A stretch of DNA of 64,000 nt, taken from NCBI GenBank assembly GCA_036346375.1, contig CM070504.1, positions 10,599,890 to 10,663,889 of the forward strand, written 5' to 3'. The notes below the pieces were generated by a model that searched no databases, was not told where the DNA came from, and saw only the letters and a program-made list of their open reading frames with translations. Every line of letters starts with the position of its first letter. The stretch's first letter is position 1. The translations under genes and the position numbers were made by a program. This DNA is from Guadua angustifolia. Its lineage: Eukaryota > Streptophyta > Magnoliopsida > Poales > Poaceae. Positions 11,639 to 23,300 of the stretch are shown in pieces.

Positions 11639-13073
11639 CTAGATTAATGCCCGTGCGTTGCTATGAAAAATAAAATTGGTAACGAAACATAAAGGTCAAG
11701 CAATAAAAGAAAATTGTACTACAAGATCAAACATCTATTTCTCCCGATTACAAAAGTTTTTATGGTATCTTCTCTGGTATGAATTAAAACCAAATATATT
11801 GTACGTAGCAATATATATTACCAATCTCAAAAATCAATCAATCATGTTTATCTCTTTTTGCAATTTATATTACCAACTCGCGTTCCTCTTCCTCTCGCCA
11901 TGCCTGCAGCGTGCGCTCCTCGGCGCCGTGGACCCCGTCTTCCTCATCACCTCGCTCGTCTTCATCATCCACCGCTTCGCAGGGGCGACACGGGGGCTTC
12001 CCCTGAGCACGAGGCATTGTTGCCGAAGCCACCGCCATTCCGGACTACTGGCTGCTACGCGATCGCGCTCGGGGCGTCCGCCGTCTTCGCCGCGGCATCC
12101 GCCGTCCTCCTCGCGCTCGCGTTCTTTCTCCTGCTGAGCACGCCATGGCGCGCTGTGGAGTCTGCCTTCCTCGCTGCCCACTTTGGCGCGACGCCGCGCC
12201 GTGTGGTTTTCGTCTCGGAGAAAGGGGCCACCGCCGCCACCAAGTCTTTGCACCTCCGCGTCTTCTGGATCACCACCGCCCTCAACGCCGTGCTCTTCTC
12301 CACTTCGGCGGTGGTCCGTTGTACCGACGGTTCGTTGCTCTTCCCAGATGACCCTCTCGTCTTTGCTGGCCTACTCGTCTCCATGCCTTTGGCGTACCTA
12401 GCCATCACTGGCTTCACCGCCCATAACGCCGGAGCCCATGAAGGTAAATTAGAAAACACCAACGCCGAAGCGCCAGCCACGCCGTGCGCCGCCGCGTCGT
12501 TCCTCTTTCTCGCGACGTTCAGCTGGATCAACCCGTTTATCTCCAAGGGGTATGCCAATGACTCTCTCACCGCCAACGACGTCCCACCAGTGTCGCCGGG
12601 CAACCGCGCCGAAGCGTCATACGCTTTGTTCACGTCCAACCGATCGGTGCTGGGGTCACGACACCTAGTGGGCGTCGCGCTGCTGTCGTCGCCCGCGCGA
12701 TTACTCGATGGCCGCGGCGCTCGGCCTCCTGCGCTTCGTAGCCATGTACGTCGGTCCGTCATTTATTGATCAATTCGTCGAGTTCATTTGCCGCGGCGGC
12801 ACGACACGGGAGATCTTGAATAAATTACCTTAATTGATTCTGTGAAAACTGTACAATATATATATAGTACAAAAGGAATGATTGGTTGACTATTAATTAC
12901 CAGCAATAATCAGGGATTTTGCTATAATAATTAGCCATATTTAGAGAGATATGACTGGCTGTAAATCAGGAAAGAATAATTAGCTATGATGACAGGCTAT
13001 TATTGGAGATATAGTGCGGAGAGCTAAAAAGAACAGACCGCTGCCACCAACTGTAAATTTATATTAGTAGAGA
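11639..13073 (-). mobile_element. Helitron-like element 3 carrying an ABCC gene fragment
   Basis: On the minus strand it starts TCTCTACTAATAT at 13073 and ends GGGCATTAATCTAG at 11639, between a host A and a host T. The near-terminal GCAACGCACGGGC is typical of a common grass Helitron group. It is 1435 bp, has no Rep/helicase, and about 940 bp of it is a captured transporter gene fragment in the opposite orientation. Confidence 0.7.
11890..12832 (+). pseudogene. Captured N-terminal fragment of an ABCC/MRP-type ABC transporter gene
   Basis: The translated fragment reads as the start of a plant ABCC (multidrug-resistance-associated) transporter. There is a hydrophobic N-terminal TMD0-like part (LLGAVDPVFLITSLVFIIH), an acidic linker (PEHEALLPKPP), more membrane segments, the characteristic FSWINPFISKGYANDSL block and a DVPPVSPGNRAEASYALF block. 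It ends just after MYVGPSFIDQFVEFICRGG. Two frame changes are needed, near 11990 and near 12700, and the fragment stops before any nucleotide-binding domain, so it cannot make a transporter. It lies antisense to the Helitron that carries it. The parent gene is not in this window. Confidence 0.8.
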
Positions 13074-13130
13074 TTATTGTATAAATTGATTATATTGTTT
13101 ACACTAAATAATATAAGATAAGGTGTAGAG

Positions 13131-14216
13131 TAAGGGATTTACTTTGTTATTATACCGAATTCAGAAATGAAGCTTCCTGGTTCTGACCCGCGTGTCTCGG
13201 GAGCAGATCTCGAGGCGCCTCGCGTGTCGCGGCCGGCCGCCGCTGCTGCCGTGTTCGTCCAATTTTGCTCGTCATTTTTGAGCTTCCGCCACGGGGAAAT
13301 CCGTCGGATTTGGACGACCTCGGCTGTTGGGTCGGGCATGAGCAGGCAGGCCGCGCGCGAGCGTCAGCCCATTTAGCCAGTGAGCCGGTGGGATCAGGGA
13401 GCCCAAAGCTCAACGCCTCTTAGCTCACAGGCTTAGGCCGGTCCCTGACGCTTTGAGCAAGGCTGCGCGTCGCGCGTCAGTCATTGCTGCCGCCCCCAGC
13501 TCCGACCCAACACGGCGGCAGCGCAGCCAGCGCAGCGCAGCAGAAGACCAATCCGCCGCCATTGCAGCGACCTCCACAGGCAGCCCGTGATGATTTGACG
13601 GCGCGACCTCCGCAGGTCTGCATTGCTTTGCTTTGGTCCGACTCGGTGGATACTAGCAGAATAAAAATTATTACTGCTTCTCCGTCCGAACACTCCATCT
13701 TGAGACCATCGAGCTACTAGCCCGGGAGTTCAACGGTGGGCTAGGCTAGACTAGGCTAGTCTGGGTGAGCTCCTCTAAAGATGGCCCGGCCGTCTTTATG
13801 GTTCATACACTCCACTGGTTTCTGGTCTACCGGTTTTAGAATAATCGAATAGATTTGCACCTGATTAAAGCGTACTGCCGTGAGTCGTCGTTTCTGTCTT
13901 CTTGATTAGAAATACCCGAGCAGTTTCTTCGGGGAACCGGAAGAAAACTTTCAACGCCTGTTTGTTCTCCTGCGATGCTGATTTTCGGCACATGCTTTCG
14001 GTGCAATGGGTGCATGCGTAATGGTGATACATGATATATGCTACGGTGGCATGGGCTAACTTGGGCTCATTTTATTTGTACCGATGAGGCTACACATGTG
14101 GGCGCAGTACTGGTGGGTCCAATATCTTTGCCAATCTCATTTTTACAACACAGCCCATGCAATCGACTAATCGATATTACCACTAAAAAAAAACATATTG
14201 TGGCCGAAAAAGTTAT
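13131..14216. other. Intergenic DNA, partly GC-rich, no gene recognised
   Basis: The segment 13160-13720 is GC-rich with short frames on both strands and no domain. A short direct repeat of CTAGGCTAGA-like units occurs at 13740-13765. I see nothing that supports a gene. Confidence 0.3.
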
Positions 14217-14735
14217 ATAAGACTGCTAACTTTGGTCAAAAGTCTATCCAATATTCTAAACTATAAAATCAGATATTTGATCTTTTAAAATTTGCAATCT
14301 GATTCAAATAACATCTTAGTCTGGTTTTACACAGTGCTATTACCTGTGTGACGCAATGAGTGGCCAATTTTGCTATATAGGATAACATGCTGGCTAAGTT
14401 AAGTCAATGATAGGTGGGGCCTATATAGACTTCTTACCCGCCAAGCTTCCAATCATTTTTCTACGGCTATCGGCCTTTGTAACTCCCTCTCTATTTCCAT
14501 TTGAAAGAGAAGTTTATATGAGCCACACTTGTCATTTATCTAAATTTGGCCAACGTGTCATCCTACATAGTAAAACCGCCCACTCGTCACCGCGCACAGG
14601 CAATACCACTAATACGAAATAGGATTATGATGTTATTTGAACTGGATTGTAAAGTTTAGATGGTCAAATGTTTGGTTTCATAGTTACGAGTATCGAATGG
14701 ACTTTTTAGTAAAATTTGAGATGTTGTATTGACTT
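14217..14735. mobile_element. Long-TIR foldback element, probably Mutator-like
   Basis: The arm at about 14237-14316 and the inverse of about 14630-14712 align over roughly 80 bp, sharing words such as TTCAAATAACATC, TTTGATC/TTTGACC and AAAAGTC, and the similarity continues weakly outwards. Long inverted arms with an unrelated non-coding centre fit a Mutator-like foldback element. Exact ends and target duplication were not resolved. Confidence 0.45.
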
Positions 14736-14856
14736 TTTTTTTCTTTTGTGGCAGATCAACAGAAGAGGTGGAATGCTTGCGTTCTCTGACTTCTCTCTCC
14801 TAAAAAAGTTGGAATGTATGCATATACCGACATCGAAGACGCTGTTGAGTCACTTA

Positions 14857-15091
14857 GGGTGTGTTTGATAGGGCTTTCACTACACTAGATCTGTGAATTT
14901 GGTGGAGTTAGGTATTCCTAACTCTACCAGATCCGTGGAGCTGAAATTGTGAGTGCATTAAGAGTGTTTAGATGGATCATCTTGTTTGCATTTTAGATAA
15001 AAAATATAAACTTAATTCACTTTATTTTAATCTAGCTACAAGTTTCAGATCTCAGATAAAACTAGAATATGAAACTCTATCAAACATGCTT
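14857..15091. mobile_element. Tourist-like MITE (family A, copy 1)
   Basis: The element is flanked by TTA on both sides (14854-14856 and 15092-15094). The ends GGGTGTGTTTGATAG and, inverted, AAGCATGTTTGATAG match at 11 of 15 positions. It has the small size and TTA duplication of PIF/Harbinger (Tourist-type) MITEs and no coding capacity. Confidence 0.7.
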
Positions 15092-15094
15092 TTA

Positions 15095-15992
15095 GTTTCC
15101 AGGACCAGAGAAAAAGAGGTAGAGGGCACTGCTGCACTCTTAGATCTCGCAAGAGAAGAGAGAAATTTTCAAAGATGCAATCGTCTAACTGACATTGACA
15201 AGGAGAGCGCCAATGCTAATTTGGGACAAGCACTGCCCATGCGACCCTGCGAGGGTTGGACTGTCCTTAGTTCCGCCTTTGCAGATCGAATTATTTGTGG
15301 TCCTCTTCCGCTACCTGCTAGCTTAAATGCAGCACATCTGCTCAGCTCAAATCCGTCAGCTAGCTATAGCAGGTGCAGTAGAAAAAAAAAATGAACTAGG
15401 TAAACAGTATTTTGCAGGACTGGGGACCTGTACTTTCTGAGTAGATGCATCATAAGCTTGAATAGTAGTGACTTAGGTATTCATGCATGCGAGTGTGCGA
15501 CGGTGGGGCTTGCAAATTTTGCATCTGGGTGTTTCGATCTTTTCTTTCCCTGCCTTTTCCTTCCCCTACCCGATTCCTCAGTCACTAACAGAAATATATA
15601 ACCCTTTATCATCTTCTATTTTATTAAATGAGCGTTTAAAACCTTAATTTGCATGCATGGGTTAGCAGCGTCGAATAATGACACCCTTGCTATATACCGA
15701 TTATGATAAATAAGATCGACTCATATGCAGCTAGTCCCTCCTTTACACTACACTAGTCTACTAATTAATCTCTATTGACCTTTTCAGTCTCCAATGCATA
15801 TTAGTTTAAACTACTGATATTATTTCCATGTGACTTTGACACGGTAGCCATCCTGGTGCACTGGAAAATTGGAAGGAAAGAAACAGCTGAAGTTTGGAGG
15901 GGCACTTCAAACCGGCCGGCGGATGAGTTGGTTTGGGCTAAAATCAAAGAAGAACTGTGGTCGTGGCAAGCAATGGGGCACGTTGAGAGTTA
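15095..15992. other. Intergenic DNA, no gene recognised
   Basis: A 140-codon plus-strand frame begins within the upstream MITE and shows no domain or codon pattern suggesting a gene. Low-complexity A tracts and pyrimidine-rich stretches are present. Nothing further is supported. Confidence 0.3.
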
Positions 15993-16296
15993 GGGCCTGT
16001 TTGGCAAAGCTTCATGTCCTGATTCTTCAGCTCCAGCTCCTGATTTTTTATGGAATCGATTCTCCAGTGGAAGTAATTCCTATCTGAGAAATAGTTATGA
16101 ACTTGGTGGAGAGATTCATAACTAGGAGGTTGTGAATTAGGTGGGGAGCAGGTTTTTTTGGCTCTCAGGCTGAAGTCAAAAAACATGAATTACTTCCTCG
16201 GATTCCTATGTGAAGCTGGTTGATTTTTTCTTGTTTGGTAGAGCTCCTCAGCTTCTCATGAGGAAGCTGAAGCTAGGAACTCTGCCAAACACACCC
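15993..16296. mobile_element. Tourist-like MITE (family B)
   Basis: The ends GGGCCTGTTTGGCAAAGC and, inverted, GGGTGTGTTTGGCAGAG are classic Tourist-type termini. TTA is duplicated at 15990-15992 and 16297-16299. At 304 bp with no frame of interest, it is a non-autonomous PIF/Harbinger-type MITE. Confidence 0.85.
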
Positions 16297-16299
16297 TTA

Positions 16300-18214
16300 G
16301 ATTCTGGGGTTTTCAGGCTCTGAGGGGTAAATACTTTTATGTTTTCCCCTAAATCTTAATGCAATCTTTCAGCCTCGAAAAAAAAATGTTTCAGCCTCAA
16401 AAAGAAGTTTTCATGTGACAAATTTAAATACTAAATAAATTTGCTATCAAAGTTCAAAAAGTTTAGTTATACATATATATTTCAATAAGTTAACTTATGC
16501 TCATAAATTGAGGAAGTAGGAGCACTGTATATTACCTATGTTTATAAATATAACTTGTGGTGCCAATGTACGGTTCCAGGTGTAAAGTTGAAGCCAGAAC
16601 CAGCAGTCAGAACTAGTTCAAGCTTTTGGTCGACATCCCATGCTGGCAAGTGGGAAGCTTATCATAAATCCTGTCTTCCTAATGCTTGTTGTGTGCAGTC
16701 GATCACATCGGAATACCTTTGGCCCGGCCTATCAGTTTACAGTACGTAAGAAATCCAAACAATAGCTTGAAGAAAAAAAATACAATGTTTAACAGAACAT
16801 TCCAATGTTTTTATTCTTTTCTTTTGCGAGGACGGAGGATCCAACGTTTTTTCCCTTGTGTTTCGATCGCTGGGTCACTATTAGTGTGAGCCCATGCAGA
16901 CAGTTGGACAGGCAAAGAACAGATCGAACTTGCTAGTCCTCTCTTTCTCTGAGCTTAATTGCAACTGTCCTACTGACATAGCAATGTTGTTTTAGGATTT
17001 GTGTAGTTTCATTTTTCAGAGGGCATAGAAGCCCTACCACTAAGGATGTATTTGGTGGAGCTCTACCAAACAGATCATAAAAAGATAGTGATTTGGCTAG
17101 GGCATGTCAATAATATAATATACGCGAAAATTGATCTTCTAGTGGATTTGTTAGAAGACAAACAAATTTTCCGTTGATAAGACCTTGACATGACGATCGA
17201 ATAATAGTCCTCATGAAATGCATTTGATTTGAAATATTTTCAATCTTTCTTAATTGTTTAATTTGGACATGTAAAAACCTAGCTAGCTAAGTATCTGTCT
17301 GGGGACATGAACAGAATTTCCTCTGTATTTTTTCACCATACTTTTATATCGTAATTCCTACATATTTCAAACATATTTTTACTTAAAAATGCAAATAAAA
17401 TAAATCCAAACCATTTTCTAGGACTACAACACAGAGACAAAAATATTGACCGTAGAGAGAGAGAAGATCATGTGGCCGGGCATCTTATCCCATTCAGGTG
17501 GTTCCGCTGGCTATTTTGTGTGTGATCTGGTGCTCCCTACAACTGCATCTCTCTGGTACAAATGCTGTCAAATCCAATAACAAGAAGCATATCAGCACCT
17601 CAGGCTGTCTCAGGGACCATGCAATTTTCGCGCAGCATGTGTCCTATATATGGCGCTTCCGTGCGTCCACGTCTCCACTGGGATCTTCGTCTGACTAAGC
17701 CCAGTGAAGCACGCGAGAGCCGTAACTTGGTGCGGCTGCACAGGCTGCATGCTTAATGCTTTAGGTCAAGGTCTGCACCTGCATGCCTTCCAAGGTGATA
17801 TTACAACTTAATGAGTTTTGACGAGGTGATTGACACAAAATGAGATATAAGATGTTTTATTTTTGAAATAAGGGGTGTTAATTTTTAACATTTCCAGTAA
17901 ACAGAGGATACAAACATATATAGCTATCATGCAAGCTAGCTGCCAGGTGTCTAGATTTTTGCCTTTAATTAGCAGAAGAGATAAGAGTATATTGCAAATA
18001 CGACAATAATTAATGCTTGTTCCTATATGACTAACGATTGCATTTCTTTTCAAAGACATGTGGAGTAGAAATTGACGGCCATAAGTTCCGCAGAAGACAA
18101 CAAGGAGAAATATGCCATGAGACAAGTGAATGCTAATGATTCATTAGACAGGTAGGCCCTTAATTATTTGGTACTATCTCACACTTTAAATAGGAACCAA
18201 GCTGGCCCGTCTTA
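16300..18214. other. AT-rich intergenic DNA, no gene recognised
   Basis: No frame longer than about 105 codons occurs and none has a recognisable domain. A short piece near 17043-17080 (GTATTTGGTGGAGCTCTACC) resembles a MITE end but lacks a partner. Nothing else was identified. Confidence 0.3.
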
Positions 18215-18217
18215 TTA

Positions 18218-19630
18218 GGACATGTACAATAAAGTCACCCTAGCTTACTCTTAGCATATTTACGTCAACTTTGTCCTATGTGAAAGAGTGAGAAGAGAGG
18301 AGAAAGAAGAGAGCTGGCTCTTATTTAGTAGTAAACATTACACGAGAGTATAGGTAGATTAGTTATGTACAAGAAAAAAGAGGTAATTAATGCACAACAT
18401 CTAGAGCCAATCTTTAGAGATAGCTATTATACAAGTTGGCTATTATACGTCCCCTGCCCTAACCGCCAGGACTCCCCAGCCCTTGCCGCCGCCAGACCTC
18501 TTCCCCACCCTTTCTCTGCCACGCCGCTGCCGGAGCGAGCTCGCGGGAGGCCCGTTCAGTTCCGAGGAAGGCGGCGGCGGGGCCATCTCACCCCATGGAC
18601 TCGATTGCCCAGATCCGTGCGGGGACGTTTGTGGTTGCGCTCTCCACTCCGGCGGGTGGAACTCCGGTGGCCTGGCGGCCGGATCTTTGGTGTCCCTCAC
18701 CGGATCCGTGCTCTTGGCCCCTGGATTTAGTTTGTTCTTGGTGGGAGCCTTGCGGCCGGATGACGATCATTGCTCTCGAGTGCGGGTCTTTGGTGGTAAG
18801 CCGGCATCTTGTGGATGATGGGCGATCTAGGTGACTACTCTTCGCTTCAGCGTCTTCATCTCTTACTAGCGTTATTCATACATTTCTTTTGACCTATGTC
18901 ATCTTAGCATCGATTCGCGGATTCGCTTTCTTAGGCGACACAACTCATTTTTTAGATGCACTCTATGGACTTGATGATCGTGTGCCTATTGGCTAACTTC
19001 ATGAATCTGTCATCGTAAGTCGAACATCTAAAATTGTTTTGTCGGCCTTGAGAAGATGGCCGTTGCTATTGGCTAAGATTAAGTGGTATGGCGGCACTAG
19101 CTCGGAATGAGGGTGGTTGCAACTTTGGGATCTTGATTGCCGACTTGAGGAGAAATCCTAGGTCTGATCTTAGTTGGTTGTGCCTAGCAATGGTCTTGTT
19201 GAAGACATTGTTTTGTAGTCAAAGAATTTACTCTCCGAGGTGAAAACCTTTGGTCTGGCCTTCACTGGTTGGATCATGGCAATGGCGGTGCGTGTGCGTA
19301 TCGAGTCATTCTTGGAGGCGTTGTCATTGGAGAGTTTTTATCGCGGTCCAAGTGTTGCTATGATGGTGGATAGCTTTGAAGACAATATTGCGTGATGTAG
19401 TTTGCCGCGACGGTTCCTTTATCTTTTCTTGTGTGTGTGTGTTTGGCTGTGTACACCCTAGCTGTGTAGAGGTCGGGAGTCTTCTTAGTATAATTGTATC
19501 ACCTTGATGTAATTTACTAAGATTAATAAAAGCTTCCTTTATCGAAAAATACAAGTTGGCTTTAGTGCTTACTTTATATGACATAAATAGAAGATGAAAT
19601 AAGCCATTAGCTTTGTTATTGTACTTGCCG
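18218..19630. mobile_element. Tourist-like MITE interrupted by a non-LTR insertion
   Basis: The left end GGACATGTACAATAA and, inverted, the right end CGGCAAGTACAATAA form a terminal inverted repeat. TTA flanks both ends (18215-18217 and 19631-19633). The original MITE is about 300 bp. The remaining 1.1 kb is the insertion at 18442-19548. A decayed relative surrounds Helitron-like element 3. Confidence 0.7.
18442..19548 (+). mobile_element. Non-LTR (LINE-type or processed) retroinsertion
   Basis: The insertion is bounded by a perfect 13-bp direct repeat ATACAAGTTGGCT (18429-18441 and 19549-19561) and its plus-strand 3' end is a short A run after TTAATAAAAGC, a polyadenylation-like signal. This is the mark of target-primed reverse transcription. 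The 5' third is GC-rich and leader-like. No reverse transcriptase or endonuclease domain is visible, and the frames at 18365-18830 are without domains. It could be a truncated or non-autonomous LINE, or a processed transcript of an unrecognised gene. Confidence 0.65.
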
Positions 19631-19633
19631 TTA

Positions 19634-20338
19634 TATATTTCCCTTCTTGTCGCAATGATGGCTAAGAACTTGTTACTACAGTGTTGAGATTTGGAGGATG
19701 AAGACAAAAGAATATTATTACGATTGATGTGTGCGTATATATTTAATTGGTACCATCATTTGTGTACAAATATATATATTCTTGGAGATGTACAGAAAGG
19801 CATGCCGCCTGCCACCACGTGGCCACCCAGCACGCTACATAAATTTCATTTTTTTAAAATTTTTTTTGAAAGTTTTCTCTCTATTAACATTGGCTACAGT
19901 ATTTTTTAAAAAAATTCTCTATTTTTTTCGAAGAAATTTCCCCCTTGCTGTTAAAATTGAGGGGTCACTGAGGCGATGCGCGGGATCCTAACTAGTCATA
20001 AGTACGTGAGAATTGATATGTTTACACTTGGAGAAGAGCTAAGAGCCTAGGACTGATACCAATCTAGAGCTCGAAGTTAGTACTCTTCAGTAAGAAAATA
20101 ATGTTATTTTAGAGAACATGCTGTCAAACTTTACAAAATTTGACTATCAATATAATTTTCAATATCTAGATTCACACGGAAATTGTATGCATATATTTGT
20201 CTCAAAAACAACTTTTATAAACGTATAATTAGTAAGGTTTTGTAAATCTATTATAATAAAAACTAATGGTCAAAGTTACGCTTTAATAACTAACGATACA
20301 TATGCAAACAATATTCTTCTATGACCAGAGAGAATACT
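19634..20338. other. Intergenic DNA, no gene recognised
   Basis: AT-rich sequence with homopolymer T runs near 19850-19930. No supported feature. Confidence 0.3.
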
Positions 20339-23300
20339 TGTAACAACCTTCCTTTTTGGTATAGAATATCAAGAAGGATTATCTATATACATACAATACT
20401 AGTTCCATGATCAGTGGCTAGTACACATATTTTTACAACAATTGGTAACACTTCCATACTTAATATTACATACGATAATGTTAATTTATATAATAAGGTC
20501 TCGCAAAGCATAATATATTGCAACAAAAAGAAGCAAAAATCTTGTAGTGTGCCCATCCAACCCTTAGGCAATTAACAAGGTATAAATCTTAGAAAAATCA
20601 CACCATCGGAATTATCGTATCCTATGGTGAAGTGTAACCTTCAAGGGCCTCTACTTCAACTAAACCAATAAATAAGTAAGGGTGAATACTTTGATACTCA
20701 GCAAGATTTAAGGTGTATCGCAAAAGTGCAGTAAATGCAGGCCATGTTAGAGGTGGCTTCTACGGTTATTTTGCATGAAGCGAAAGTGAACAGGTAAATC
20801 AAGTAGTAATTTGTTAAACAAAATTTTGTAAGAGATTGTTGGTATATGAAAATAACAAGTATGTAACCATAAATATAGCAACTCACAGTCCTCCATGATG
20901 TGAGAGACAATTCGAACCATTCCCTGTCAACACATGGCATAATGCCAGTCTTAGCCAACACATGGCATAACAGCTGAAATCAATCTTTGTCGATATATGG
21001 CATAGTATTAAATAATCTAAAATGTAATTTTACACATGTTTTCAATTCCAATCCATTTTTATAAAAAATATGAAAATCATCTAACTAGTGTCAGTTCACC
21101 AAGTCTCTATAACCGCGGGCACGGCTTTTTGAAAAGATTTTTACTCTGCATAAGTGTACAGCTTTACCCACAAGAAATGATCAACTCTTTTTGCAATGTG
21201 TTTTTAACACACTTCCTTTGGTGTGTCACAGAGAGATCATAACAAAACCATTACATTACTTAGCCCTAACTTTGCACTAGCCCGATGACAACAAACCCTT
21301 ACTATAGCAGCAAAAGATATCTATACGCTCTGTATGATAAATGGTTTCACATCCATTGTCCCACTTCTCCCCGTAGTAAGGTGTATACTGTTGCATTAGT
21401 ATGTAGATATCCATACGAGCAAACCTACCTGGAATGCCTGTGCAACTCCAGCTTTCTAATGTGCAAGCTAGTTCTAAGTAACTTAATAGGTTAAGTCTAT
21501 CCCATACTAGCACTTGTGGTTGTATGGATATCCCTGGATTATGCAACACTATGTTCGGTTCTTAATCCGTCTTGGGTGATAATATCTCCTTATACTACGT
21601 GTAAGTTCCATGCACATCCGACTATTACCAATAATCGCCCACATCAAAACAATAGTTTTATTTTTCATTTTTACCAAAATATCATTAACCTTTAATGTCA
21701 TATCCAAATTTTTTAAATTATCAAGAAACAATAATATAATTATTTCAATTTTCAATACTAAAGCATGGCTAGATATTATGTATTGTCTAGCCTTATTCTA
21801 GGGTTATCAAGGTTCACAGTTCAATATTTATTAAGAAAGTTTCATGAGATAGGGTTATAGCTACTAATACCACAATATAGCAAATTTACAGAAAATATGC
21901 ATATACATAAATAAATTTGACAAAACAAAATAAAATTAAAACACACGGATTAATATGATCAAAGGGGTGCTTGCCTTGCTTTGTTGGTTCAGGAACCAAC
22001 TCGGGGTTGAGATCGATAGTCATTGTTTCAGATACGTTGGTATCTACACGTGATTACATATAGCAATAACAATAAGAGGCAAAAGGAAATCAAATACTAC
22101 AAATATAAAAAATGAACTAAAATAGAAGGTTCTAGTGATAAGAATATTTTAGGTGCTGGTTTCTCGATTTTCAAACTTGTTCTTTGTATTATGAGTTCTC
22201 AAAATTCATATTATAAGAAGGTGCATTAAGTGCAAATTACGTTCGATGCAATTACCTTTATATCATCAGAGGGTTCTGACCTCTGGAAAACATTGAAGTG
22301 CAAAACATGTTTAAATACCATTACCTTTATAGCATCAGAGGGTCCTAACCTTTGGGATTCTTTTGAAGCTAGTCTCACTGGTTTTCACATTTTATGCCAG
22401 AATTTTGGATAGTACAAATGCGTCATGCATATCATACAAGTATTATTTTGAATCTTAAGATTTCAGTAGCAGGGTTTTCACAAGGCATACATGTTTATTT
22501 GAGCTTAATCAAATGTCACCAAAGGTCTTGATTTTATTCTTCTGATTCTTAATTAATCTAGACATGTCAAAGAACTTACCTTATTTGATTCTGAGTAATG
22601 AGTTTTTGTAGGACATATGGGTATATTTAAGACAAAGATGTTTCGATTTTTAAGTAGATTCTACTTAAGGTCTTGATACTTAAATCTAAAGAGTACTTAA
22701 ACTAACTGTGTGTATTATATTAATCTTTTAATTTGAATTGGGATTAAACCATAATAATCAAGAACCCTTTTTTATTTTTGGAGCTAACTAGTCAACCATT
22801 TAGTTAATCGGTCTGACTTGCCGTAGAATCAAGAAGTTACAAAGGCTTACTATTTTTACCTCATAGAGTTACTATTTATTTGGGCCACCAATCAGACAGA
22901 GAAGAACGGAGCAACCTCTGCACCTCCATGGCGCCATGGATGGCCTCTGGCCAACAGCAAGGTAGGTGGAGGGAGCTTCAAGTGACCACTAAAATGGAAC
23001 CCCAGGATCACGACAATGCCATAGGTGGTCTCGGTTTGGGTTGAGATGGTTTGTAGCGGTGGTGCAACGGTGATGAACAGTAGCACACGGTGGAGCATGG
23101 TGGTGGCTCAACTCGGCGAGGGAATCCTATGAGTTGGGGGTTTTGTTGGTGAGTAAACAAGGATGCTCCACATGGGTTTAATTGGAGAATGGCTTACTAG
23201 TTGAGAATTAGGCTTGGATTAGGGAATTTCGGCCATGGCAAGATTGGAGGCAACTTGAGTGAAATTGGAGCTTATTTTCGATGGAGGAGCTACTAGGGAC

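Larger units (their letters stand above)
11522..13130. mobile_element. Tourist-like MITE remnant split by Helitron-like element 3
   Basis: The stretch 11522-11638 shares an ordered series of words with the MITE beginning at 18218: GAGAGTTGGCTCTTAT, AGATTAGTTATGTACAAG, GCACAGCATTTAGAGAC and TCTTTAGAGAT. After the Helitron, 13074-13130 continues with sequence resembling the right part of the same MITE. The outer ends are too decayed to define. Confidence 0.5.

Noticed and set aside
12055..12762. 235-codon minus-strand frame
   Set aside because: It is the shadow of the ABCC fragment on the plus strand, which has the recognisable family motifs.
18365..18834. Overlapping frames of up to 121 codons as a small gene
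   Set aside because: They lie in the GC-rich part of the retroposed insertion, on both strands, and have no domain.
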